Of a stretch of DNA of 24,711 bases, positions 14,641 through 20,301 are shown one piece after another. Origin of the DNA: a virus. The DNA is taken from positions 1 through 24,711 of IMG/VR virus record IMGVR_UViG_3300004154_000044; one strand, given 5' to 3'. Position 1 is the stretch's first letter. Each line of letters starts with the position of its first letter. A model generated the notes under the pieces. The model was given only the letters and a program-made list of their open reading frames with translations, had not been told where the DNA came from and did no database searches. Both the position numbers and the translations under genes were made by a program.

Positions 14641-14972
14641 CAATGGATTCTACTATTTTTCAACACATAAGGTATATATACTGTTCTCAAACATTAAGAG
14701 ATGCCATTATAGCTGGTGGTTTCGTAGAAGAAGCCTCTGATTCCATTGGTATGGGTTTAAAACAAGTAAGAAGATTCACAAAAGGGAATTTAAGGATTGA
14801 AGATAGCTATTATAATGGGATAGTTTTAATTGCCTATGAGGATATAGGTACTACTACTGGTCCAAAGGCCAGAAATAAGCCAAAAAGGGAAAAAGTTATC
14901 AAATACAAAGGTTTATCAGTTAATAAAGAACTTTTGGAAAATTTTATGCGGAAAGGAATTTATAATAAATAA
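14637..14972 (+). CDS. Hypothetical protein
   Basis: 111 residues; the start codon overlaps the previous stop (ATGA). 'SQTLRDAIIAGGFVEEASDSIGMGLKQVRRF' could be two helices of a DNA-binding type, and the C-terminal half is strongly basic (KARNKPKREKVIKYKG). This would fit a nucleic-acid-binding protein, but no family is recognised and the idea is weak. Confidence 0.65.
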   Translation: MTMDSTIFQHIRYIYCSQTLRDAIIAGGFVEEASDSIGMGLKQVRRFTKGNLRIEDSYYNGIVLIAYEDIGTTTGPKARNKPKREKVIKYKGLSVNKELLENFMRKGIYNK

Positions 14973-14977
14973 TTGAC

Positions 14978-15187
14978 ATGGATTATAGTGAACTATCAAC
15001 CCTTGTAAAAAGGGTTCTTAATAAAGCTGAGGATCATGGATTAACCATAGAAGTGATTACAACAGCCTTACTAGAAGTTAATAAATGTAAACCAACAGAA
15101 ATCTCACAAAAGCTAATCAATGCTCTTAATGAATGGGATATAGAATTAGATGATGAGGTTGATGAAAACTTATTTGATCATGATTAG
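14978..15187 (+). CDS. Hypothetical acidic protein
   Basis: 69 residues. Helical N-terminal part (YSELSTLVKRVLNKAEDHG), then a very acidic C terminus (DIELDDEVDENLFDHD). No domain is recognised. Such acidic small proteins in phage early operons often bind host proteins, which is only a general expectation. The 3' end overlaps the next gene by 8 bases. Confidence 0.6.
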   Translation: MDYSELSTLVKRVLNKAEDHGLTIEVITTALLEVNKCKPTEISQKLINALNEWDIELDDEVDENLFDHD

Positions 15188-15395
15188 AGCTAAAAGGATT
15201 GCTTTAAGTATAGTTACCATAATGATATTTATATCTATATGGGTGGTATTAGCCTTAATAGGAAAGTATATTATAGTAACAGATTTCTCATTGTGGAGAT
15301 TCATACTTTTTACTATAATATGTACTTTTGGCTTGTCTAAAGGACTTAAATGGGTAAATGAGGTTACAAAATGGATAATTAAACTGAAACCTTAG
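15180..15395 (+). CDS. Small membrane protein, two transmembrane helices
   Basis: 71 residues from the ATG at 15180, which overlaps the stop of the previous gene; an earlier ATG at 15150 is less compact. A positively charged start (MIRAKR) precedes helix 1 (IALSIVTIMIFISIWVVLALIG), here listed as landmarks, and helix 2 (FILFTIICTFGLSKGL). The C terminus ends in WIIKLKP. The function is unknown; it could be an inner-membrane exclusion or holin-like protein. It is the last gene before a 119-base AT-rich gap. Confidence 0.6.
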   Translation: MIRAKRIALSIVTIMIFISIWVVLALIGKYIIVTDFSLWRFILFTIICTFGLSKGLKWVNEVTKWIIKLKP

Positions 15396-15514
15396 TTATA
15401 CTTAGCATATTGAAAGGCAAATCCATTAATAATAGGCAATATTACAACATATTCTAGCATATTAAAGAGAACTCTAATAAAGAACTACTATATTAATATA
15501 TATAAATTACTAGA

Positions 15515-15805
15515 ATGAGGGTAAGAGTAGTACACCGGATAGCCATTGAGGCAGAGGAATCATTGATTAAATCAATGGGAGAGGAGGAGTATAATAATTA
15601 TATCAAAAAGGAAATGCTTTCATCACTTTTTGACAAATTATCAGATAATATGTTTTTGTTAAAAACAGAAGTACCCGCCATGGATCAAAATTCCCATTTA
15701 TCCAAACCCATGTTTTATGAATGGGAATTTAAAGGTATATTTCTTAACCATGATGAGTTTGATAAAATTAAATCCGCTATTAATGTAATAACTGAAAACC
15801 TATGA
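15515..15805 (+). CDS. Hypothetical protein
   Basis: 96 residues. Basic start (MRVRVVHRIAIEAEE), helical centre with 'EEEYNNYIKKEMLSSLFDKLSD', and a mixed end. No family is recognised. The stop overlaps the start of the acyl carrier protein gene (ATGA), so the two are likely translationally coupled. It could be a partner of that protein, but nothing in the sequence shows it. Confidence 0.65.
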   Translation: MRVRVVHRIAIEAEESLIKSMGEEEYNNYIKKEMLSSLFDKLSDNMFLLKTEVPAMDQNSHLSKPMFYEWEFKGIFLNHDEFDKIKSAINVITENL

Positions 15806-16044
15806 ACTCGCTTGAATCGCTTGAATTATTAACTACCATTCTTAAAGATAATTATCCCATAGATTATCTTAGTATTACCCCAGAAGCCAAACTTCAGGAT
15901 GATCTTGGTCTGGACTCTCTTGACATTGTAGAACTCACAATGAAAATTGAGGATGAATTACCCCATTGTATTTCTGATGATGAAATTGAAACATGGGTTA
16001 CTGTAAAAGATGTTTGCAAAACCATAGATAAATATTTACCATGA
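15802..16044 (+). CDS. acpP: Acyl carrier protein
   Basis: 80 residues, the normal ACP length. Helix 2 begins with 'DDLGLDSLDIVELTMKIEDE'. Ser39 in the D-S-L motif is the expected site for the 4'-phosphopantetheine arm, and the acidic recognition helix after it is conserved. ACP carries acyl groups for fatty-acid, lipid A or lipoic-acid pathways, and can be recruited by unrelated enzymes. No ketosynthase, transacylase or holo-ACP synthase is seen in the window, so host enzymes would have to load it. It is coupled by 4-base overlaps to the gene before it and to the Nudix gene after it. Confidence 0.93.
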   Translation: MNSLESLELLTTILKDNYPIDYLSITPEAKLQDDLGLDSLDIVELTMKIEDELPHCISDDEIETWVTVKDVCKTIDKYLP

Positions 16045-16448
16045 AAAACTATGTAGTAGGATTTTTAATCTCAACCGATGAATCACCCATTGTGACCCTT
16101 ATTAAAAAGAATAGGCCAGAATGGCAAAAGGGTTTATGGAATGGGGTAGGTGGTCATATTGAAGAAGGTGAGACTCCCTATTCTGCCATGGTTAGAGAGT
16201 TTACTGAGGAGACTGGATTGCTCGTTAAAGATTGGAAAAACTTTATTACCATTACCTATGAGAATTGTATAGTATGGTTTTTTGTATCACGTGATTTTAC
16301 TGATTTTGTATTACGTGCTAAAACCACTACTGATGAAGAGGTTAGGTTTTATAATATTAATCTTTTACCAAAAGTTATTCCTAACCTGCATTGGTTAATT
16401 CCCCTAGCATTAGATCAACATATAAAATATACCCAGTCATGGCAATAG
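16041..16448 (+). CDS. Nudix hydrolase
   Basis: 135 residues. The Nudix box is complete: Gly38-x5-Glu44-x7-Arg52-Glu53-Phe-Thr-Glu56-Glu57-Thr-Gly59-Leu60, with the metal-binding Glu pair in place. The preceding strand 'WQKGLWNGVGGHIEEGE' resembles MutT-type members that clean up oxidised or modified nucleoside triphosphates. The exact substrate (nucleotide, NAD-like or RNA cap) cannot be told. Phage Nudix enzymes are known for nucleotide sanitation and for cleaving signalling nucleotides. The start overlaps the ACP stop. Confidence 0.93.
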   Translation: MKNYVVGFLISTDESPIVTLIKKNRPEWQKGLWNGVGGHIEEGETPYSAMVREFTEETGLLVKDWKNFITITYENCIVWFFVSRDFTDFVLRAKTTTDEEVRFYNINLLPKVIPNLHWLIPLALDQHIKYTQSWQ

Positions 16449-16660
16449 TTAGGTTATCTGATGAATTCCTAAAAAAATACCCAGGTATTATCCAGGCTAT
16501 GGAGGAGTACTTTGCAGATGTTGAAAGATTAATACCTGATCTTCATGATTCTCAAAGGTATGAAGTACATGGTAAGGATATTCCTACTGACGATAAGGTA
16601 ATAACACCTACATTTAGGTTTGATTATAAAAAAGTAATTATAACTGATCCAGGATTATGA
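16439..16660 (+). CDS. Hypothetical protein
   Basis: 73 residues from the ATG at 16439, overlapping the Nudix stop by 10 bases; a longer frame from 16391 is rejected as it lies inside the Nudix gene. Sequence is 'MAIVRLSDEFLKKYPGIIQAMEEYF' then a hydrophilic beta-like end (KVITPTFRFDYKKVIITDPGL). No family is recognised. Confidence 0.6.
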   Translation: MAIVRLSDEFLKKYPGIIQAMEEYFADVERLIPDLHDSQRYEVHGKDIPTDDKVITPTFRFDYKKVIITDPGL

Positions 16661-16935
16661 GTGTTAAGTGTTTATATAAAATTGGCCTTGTCTTTGATGA
16701 GGGGGAATCTTATTCTACATATAAGGAACAGGTAATACGTGATCTATCTGATAAAGTGGTATTTCCTAAGGTAAGAGAGGGTGAACATATTGTTATTGGA
16801 TTTACCGTAAATGGTGTGATATTTAAAACTAGTTCACGTATATTACTCAAACCAGGTATAGCTCCATTCTTTAAGGAAGGGGAACTAAAGAAACAAACAT
16901 TTAATGGAGTATTTAATACAAGAGGAAAATCATGA
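16657..16935 (+). CDS. Hypothetical protein
   Basis: 92 residues, with 4-base overlaps at both ends. Beta-rich pattern: 'CLYKIGLVFDEGESYSTY', 'GEHIVIGFTVNGVIFKTSSR'. Contains no catalytic motif that I recognise. Tight coupling with neighbours suggests a shared role, which is unknown. Confidence 0.65.
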   Translation: MSVKCLYKIGLVFDEGESYSTYKEQVIRDLSDKVVFPKVREGEHIVIGFTVNGVIFKTSSRILLKPGIAPFFKEGELKKQTFNGVFNTRGKS

Positions 16936-17093
16936 GAATAGTATTTCTTTTTTTATGCGTGATGTCAACATTCACATTGTTTTCTTTAATGGTTAAAGAA
17001 GCCGATTTGGTTTACATAATATCTATAGGTTTCATTATGATATTATGTGCTATACTTTGGTTAGGCTATACAATAATAGGTAATAAGAAATGA
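16932..17093 (+). CDS. Small membrane protein, two transmembrane helices
   Basis: 53 residues; the ATG overlaps the previous stop by 4 bases. Two hydrophobic helices (about residues 3-20 and 27-49) are separated by 'VKEADL'. Starts MRIVFLFLCVMSTFTLFSLM and ends IIGNKK. The first helix could be a signal anchor. The function is unknown. The stop overlaps the ATG of a 14-codon gene remnant. Confidence 0.6.
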   Translation: MRIVFLFLCVMSTFTLFSLMVKEADLVYIISIGFIMILCAILWLGYTIIGNKK

Positions 17094-17110
17094 GATTACT
17101 TAAAGCAATA
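17081..17110. repeat. 30-base direct repeat, copy 1
   Basis: 27 of 30 bases match the copy at 17481-17510, exactly 400 bases away. It includes the ATG and first seven codons (MRLLKAI) of the membrane protein at 17490. Confidence 0.85.
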
Positions 17111-17134
17111 ATATTATTATCATTGTTTAACTAA
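17090..17134 (+). pseudogene. Truncated copy of the start of the 17490 membrane gene
   Basis: A 14-codon frame MRLLKAIILLSLFN ended by TAA. Its first seven residues equal those of the gene at 17490. It appears to be what is left of the original gene start after the lipoprotein gene was inserted between the two repeat copies. Confidence 0.6.
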
Positions 17135-17147
17135 TACCTTAATTATC

Positions 17148-17456
17148 ATGAAAAATCTTTTAATCATTATGTTGGTGCTTGCATCATTTACAGCTGTAAG
17201 CTGTGAGAAAGATGCTATTAGTGTTGATCAATCAGAGCAGTGTATTATGCTTCCTGACAGCACATTGGTAGATTCCTCTGAGTGTGTTACTTTGAAATCA
17301 GGAGAAACTACCGAGATGGATGCCTGTTTAGGAGGCTTGGTAGTTAGTATCTGTACTAACTCCGACTGTAAATGGCAGAGTGCAGTATCATACCAGTATT
17401 ACCCAGCCTGTATTAAGTGCGGTAGTTATTGTACACCTGTTTGTATCGGAAAGTGA
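17148..17456 (+). CDS. Cysteine-rich surface-type lipoprotein
   Basis: 102 residues. Signal peptide 'MKNLLIIMLVLASFTAVSC' with lipobox Ala-Val-Ser-Cys19. The residues just after Cys19 are Glu-Lys-Asp, which resembles the charged export signal that sends Bacteroidota lipoproteins to the cell surface. The mature part holds nine further Cys, which suggests disulfides or metal binding. Phage-encoded surface lipoproteins commonly block superinfection; that role is an inference here. The gene sits between the two copies of a 30-base repeat and has its own AT-rich leader, so it was probably acquired later than its neighbours. Confidence 0.75.
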   Translation: MKNLLIIMLVLASFTAVSCEKDAISVDQSEQCIMLPDSTLVDSSECVTLKSGETTEMDACLGGLVVSICTNSDCKWQSAVSYQYYPACIKCGSYCTPVCIGK

Positions 17457-17480
17457 AATTAATTTGAGTAACTATTTTAA

Positions 17481-17510
17481 AAATAAGAAATGAGACTACT
17501 CAAAGCAATA
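17481..17510. repeat. 30-base direct repeat, copy 2
   Basis: Matches 17081-17110 at 27 of 30 positions; contains the start of the functional membrane gene. Confidence 0.85.
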
Positions 17511-17732
17511 TGGTACCAAAAGGTAGATTTGATCTTTCTTGCCGTACTGATCTTTTCACTGGTGATGCACTTTGTGAAACAATGGGATATCTCCCTCTTC
17601 ATGGGACTTCCTATCCTCTATGTAGCTGGGAATATCTTCAATAAAGGTAGATTGGTCATGTTCCTGGAAGATAATAACCTTACCTCTTTCAGTAGGTGGA
17701 TACCAATGCCTAAACATGGGAAGAAACTTTAA
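17490..17732 (+). CDS. Small membrane protein
   Basis: 80 residues. Two hydrophobic segments, 'LIFLAVLIFSLVMHFV' (about 14-29) and 'LFMGLPILYVAGNIF' (about 36-50), then a soluble tail ending PKHGKKL. The C-terminal base composition is less AT-rich than the genes upstream. No family is recognised. The first seven codons are duplicated at 17090. Confidence 0.6.
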   Translation: MRLLKAIWYQKVDLIFLAVLIFSLVMHFVKQWDISLFMGLPILYVAGNIFNKGRLVMFLEDNNLTSFSRWIPMPKHGKKL

Positions 17733-17742
17733 TCTTAATACC

Positions 17743-18084
17743 ATGTCAAAATGCGATTTAAGGACATTTAAATTTTGTGGTTTTCCTTGCCACGATTACG
17801 ACGAAGAAACCGGAGATTGTTTAGTTACAACTCCACCTAATATAAATAATATGGACAAAGTTTTAGCAAAATTCAAAGTAGACAACCTTACTCGCTTTGC
17901 TGATGGTAAAGCAGGAGAAGTAACCCTTAGCCCAGTAACTACGGGATCGGAAGAGAATCATAATTTCTGGAAATACACCCCTTCTGGAATTCTTCAGATG
18001 CACATCGATAACCCCGAAGCCTTACAGGTTTTCGAAAATTTCGGTGAATTCTATGTAACCATCGAAAAAGCTCCAACAGAATGA
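17743..18084 (+). CDS. Widespread phage hypothetical protein with an N-terminal Cys-rich extension
   Basis: 113 residues from the ATG at 17743, 10 bases after the previous stop. From Met37 (an ATG at 17851) the sequence 'MDKVLAKFKVDNLTRF...EVTLSPVTTGSEENHNFWKYTPSG' is a pattern found in many phages, a small beta-rich protein of unknown function. Residues 1-36 add four Cys (CDLRTFKFCGFPCHDYDEETGDC is the span, of which the Cys positions are 4, 12, 16 and 26) that could bind a metal. Starting at 17851 would give only the common domain, so both starts may be used. The stop overlaps the next gene (ATGA). Confidence 0.75.
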   Translation: MSKCDLRTFKFCGFPCHDYDEETGDCLVTTPPNINNMDKVLAKFKVDNLTRFADGKAGEVTLSPVTTGSEENHNFWKYTPSGILQMHIDNPEALQVFENFGEFYVTIEKAPTE

Positions 18085-18782
18085 AGCATATAAGAGAAGA
18101 TTATAATCGCATTCAGGACCCTGCAGGCCTAATTCCGGAAGATGAGCCGGTATTTCTTCTGCGCGGTCAGGATAAACTTGCTCCTGAGATATTAATCAAA
18201 TGGGGTAAAGCCTTACTCGAAGCTGGTGGTAGCCAAAAAATGGCCAACTTAGCTTTTGAACAGGCAGACCAAATGGTGGCTTGGCAGGAAACCCATAAAT
18301 CAAAGGTACCCGATCTTCCTGAGGTAAAAGGGTATGTACCTGGAAATTCTGAAAGGAATGATAACATTAATGGGATTCATAAGGGGGTTAGAGAAATAAG
18401 AGAGGCCTTAAATGGTAAGACTATTGAGGAGTTAAGGGAAACTTTATATGGCCAGGGAAAGAGGTTAATTGTGAAACCAGATTCTTTAATACCTTTCCTT
18501 AATCAATGGTTAACCAATCCCAATGATATCATAGGGGTATATAGAGGTGAAGGGGTAGTAAGGGTCACCTCTGATCTCCTGACCTATGGTGGTACCAATA
18601 TCCCAATCAAAAAGGGACTTTTTGGGACTAGGGTAATCATAACCATGAGCCAAACTATTATCCCTTTGAATTTAAATGTAGAGGTAACAGTAGCCTATAG
18701 GGTAGAGGAATATGATGATGTATGCGATAAGCTCATCAAGGAGGAACCCGTACTGGAGATAACTTATCCTAAACATAAGTAA
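18081..18782 (+). CDS. Conserved phage protein of unknown function, two-part
   Basis: 233 residues. The N-terminal part, 'EDEPVFLLRGQDKLAPEILIKW' followed by helical 'AFEQADQMVAWQETHKSKVPDLP', is a recognisable phage domain seen in many unrelated phages. The part after about residue 100 ('KTIEELRETLYGQGKRLIVKP...NVEVTVAYRVEEYDD') is beta-rich and has no match I recall. No catalytic motif is visible. Start chosen by ATGA overlap with the previous gene. Confidence 0.72.
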   Translation: MKHIREDYNRIQDPAGLIPEDEPVFLLRGQDKLAPEILIKWGKALLEAGGSQKMANLAFEQADQMVAWQETHKSKVPDLPEVKGYVPGNSERNDNINGIHKGVREIREALNGKTIEELRETLYGQGKRLIVKPDSLIPFLNQWLTNPNDIIGVYRGEGVVRVTSDLLTYGGTNIPIKKGLFGTRVIITMSQTIIPLNLNVEVTVAYRVEEYDDVCDKLIKEEPVLEITYPKHK

Positions 18783-18784
18783 CC

Positions 18785-19111
18785 ATGAATCCAGAAGTTG
18801 AAAGAGCCCTTAGGAATAAGGCAGATGCCTATCAGGTTGAGGATATTAAAAGAGCAGTAGAAATGTTTAGGCAAGAGCTTATAACTATGGGTAGTAAGAA
18901 GGCTGATCATTGGGAGATCGAAGAATTGAAGAAGGAGAATCAGGAACTTAAAGATCAGATTACCGATCTTAAGGCATTGGTTGGGAAAACCCTTTATGGT
19001 AGCCTTATGATCCTGGAGATGTTGAGTTCACCCCTTAATACATTTGGGTCAAAGATCACTGGATTGAGGATTCAATTAGAGGACCTTCATAAGTCTATTG
19101 ATTTAGGATAA
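18785..19111 (+). CDS. Coiled-coil hypothetical protein
   Basis: 108 residues. A long heptad-rich helix (about 40-70, 'WEIEELKKENQELKDQITDLKAL') predicts a parallel coiled coil; a second amphipathic helix follows and ends 'IQLEDLHKSIDLG'. No domain is recognised. It is the last gene of the plus-strand chain and starts 2 bases after the previous stop. The transcript ends in three hairpins (19113-19194). Confidence 0.7.
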   Translation: MNPEVERALRNKADAYQVEDIKRAVEMFRQELITMGSKKADHWEIEELKKENQELKDQITDLKALVGKTLYGSLMILEMLSSPLNTFGSKITGLRIQLEDLHKSIDLG

Positions 19112-19112
19112 T

Positions 19113-19163
19113 CCCGTCTGGACAACGGGTATAAACCCATAGATGCGACAGCTATAGGGGTTT
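19113..19163 (+). other. Two structured hairpins in the 3' UTR of the plus-strand operon
   Basis: CCCGT (19113-19117) pairs with ACGGG (19125-19129). Then AAACCCATAG (19133-19142) pairs with CTAT-GGGTTT (19152-19155 and 19158-19163). They stand immediately before the terminator hairpin. They may protect the 3' end or belong to a small RNA. Confidence 0.5.
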
Positions 19164-19166
19164 AGG

Positions 19167-19194
19167 AGAGGGTCTGACATAGGCCCTCTTTTTT
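19167..19194 (+). terminator. Intrinsic terminator of the plus-strand operon
   Basis: AGAGGG (19167-19172) and CCCTCT (19184-19189) followed by TTTTT. Confidence 0.88.
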
Positions 19195-19203
19195 GTGTGT
19201 TCA

Positions 19204-19231
19204 GGGGATTAGGGGGATTAGGATTAAGGGG
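19204..19231 (+). repeat. Tandem G-run/ATTA repeat, possible G-quadruplex
   Basis: Four G-runs (4, 5, 2 and 4 bases) separated by ATTA or ATTAA. The unit resembles telomere-type G(n)ATTA repeats. At least two stacked tetrads are possible. Confidence 0.55.
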
Positions 19232-19253
19232 CCTGGAAAACTGGGTCCCTTTT
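19226..19253 (+). terminator. Second hairpin terminator
   Basis: AAGGGGCC (19226-19233) pairs with GGTCCCTT (19244-19251), one wobble, ending in TTT. Acts as a back-up terminator after 19194. Confidence 0.6.
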
Positions 19254-19509
19254 CGTGTGTAGAAGCTCCCAATTTTTTTTTGTAGTATCAGGGATCATGG
19301 CCATTTAATCCGAACCCTTTAATCACGTGTGGGGTTGTGGTTATAGGAAAGGAGCACGGTGTATCATATAAAAAAATCGGTAAAAAATAAACTGGGGTAC
19401 AAGATATGGGACATCCTAAATTTGGGGGTTTGCAAGCCATTTAAGGCATGGCAACACAGTAAGGGGGTTACCTATTGCAACCCCCCAAATACTGTCCTAG
19501 ATTGCCTAA
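19254..19509. other. Non-coding convergent region
   Basis: No credible gene. It lies between the last plus-strand gene and the end of the minus-strand gene at 19510. It holds an A/T-tract (19272-19282), several G-rich patches and the long inverted repeat at 19420-19490. Confidence 0.6.
19420..19490. repeat. 16-base inverted repeat with nested hairpins
   Basis: Arms ATTTGGGGGTTTGCAA (19420-19435) and TTGCAACCCCCCAAAT (19475-19490) match at 15 of 16 positions. Inside lies GCCAT/ATGGC (19436-19440 with 19448-19452), and an alternative stem GGGGGTT/AACCCCC (19463-19485). It may terminate the minus-strand gene or be a protein-binding cruciform. Confidence 0.65.
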
Positions 19510-19923
19510 TTATAGGCTTCCTTTGAGGATTTCATGGGCAAGGGTGATTATCTTTCCCTTCTCTTTGTCGGCATCGATTTGGGAGAAATTGTTGAAGTCA
19601 ATCAAAGCATCCTTGTAGAAGGTATTAAGGGCATTCAGGCTCTCAATAAGGGACTTGGATTTTGTCTGATAATCAGAGATAACCCTCTTGGAATGGGCAA
19701 ACTGGGCATTCCTTGCCATCCTCCTTGCCTTCTTATCAGAAGGGGATAGTGAGAGCAGGTATTCTTTTTTCCAGAAGGACTTGTTACCAACTGACTTGGC
19801 AGTAAGTAAGGAAGCATTGATTTTTTCGGATTTCTCAGCCAGGTTAGCATTTGAGAAGATTGCCTGTAATTTGTCACCGGCATTACCTGCCTTCTCGATT
19901 CCGTTTGATTTTGAATTTTTCAT
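19510..19923 (-). CDS. Hypothetical basic, helical protein
   Basis: 137 residues. Hydrophilic and Lys/Ser/Asn-rich throughout; predicted mostly helical with 'SDKKARRMARNAQFAHSKRV' as the most basic part, which could bind nucleic acid. No family is recognised. The gene has its own TATATTTG promoter box at 19961-19968, 38 bases before the ATG. Codon use is somewhat less AT-rich than the genes to its left. Confidence 0.75.
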   Translation of the reverse strand: MKNSKSNGIEKAGNAGDKLQAIFSNANLAEKSEKINASLLTAKSVGNKSFWKKEYLLSLSPSDKKARRMARNAQFAHSKRVISDYQTKSKSLIESLNALNTFYKDALIDFNNFSQIDADKEKGKIITLAHEILKGSL

Positions 19924-19960
19924 TTTGCTAAATTTTTAGTTTTATGTCATATTGACAAGA

Positions 19961-19968
19961 CAAATATA
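19961..19968 (-). promoter_or_regulatory. TATATTTG promoter box (Bacteroidota -7 type)
   Basis: On the minus strand TATATTTG lies 38 bases upstream of the 19923 ATG, within very AT-rich DNA. It matches the TAnnTTTG consensus. The -33 element is unclear. Confidence 0.6.
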
Positions 19969-19984
19969 AAAACTATTTTTGAAA

Positions 19985-20300
19985 TAAAATTATTTTAAAT
20001 GTTAAAAATTGTTAAAATTAAAAAGTTTTTTTATACATATATTATATAATAAGGGCACCCATCCCCATAGGGCCAGATTTTCAGGAGACCATAGGGCCAG
20101 ATTTCCTAGCCGCTAGGCCATAGCTCCCACGGTGGCTCTGATTAGGGCCAGAAGGCTAGGCCGCTTTAAAGCCTCCCGGGCGTTGACTCCTGGGTTGATT
20201 GTAGGGCCTTAAAGCTCCCCTGGGCCATATAGCTCTGAGGCCAGGAGGCTACAAAAATAGGGCACCTGTGGGGCACCCTACCTCTGAGCCATAAGGCCTA
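19985..20300. other. Non-coding block: AT tract then GC-rich GGCC-laden repeats
   Basis: 19985-20050 is almost pure A/T. 20051-20300 switches to a GC-rich stretch with many GGCC and CATAGGGCC-like words, including two exact 16-base copies of CCATAGGGCCAGATTT at 20065-20080 and 20089-20104 (24-base spacing), and CCTAG-CCG-CTAGG at 20105-20117. No gene is visible. It lies 3' of the gene at 20302-21195. An origin, a packaging site, or a degenerate repeat are all possible. Confidence 0.55.
20065..20104 (+). repeat. Two 16-base direct repeats
   Basis: CCATAGGGCCAGATTT occurs at 20065-20080 and again at 20089-20104, with an 8-base spacer. Confidence 0.9.
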
Positions 20301-20301
20301 C

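Noticed and set aside
19534-19939. Overlapping open frames on both strands across the 19510-19923 gene
   Set aside because: They are shadows; only the minus-strand 137-residue frame has a promoter box, ATG context and coherent composition.
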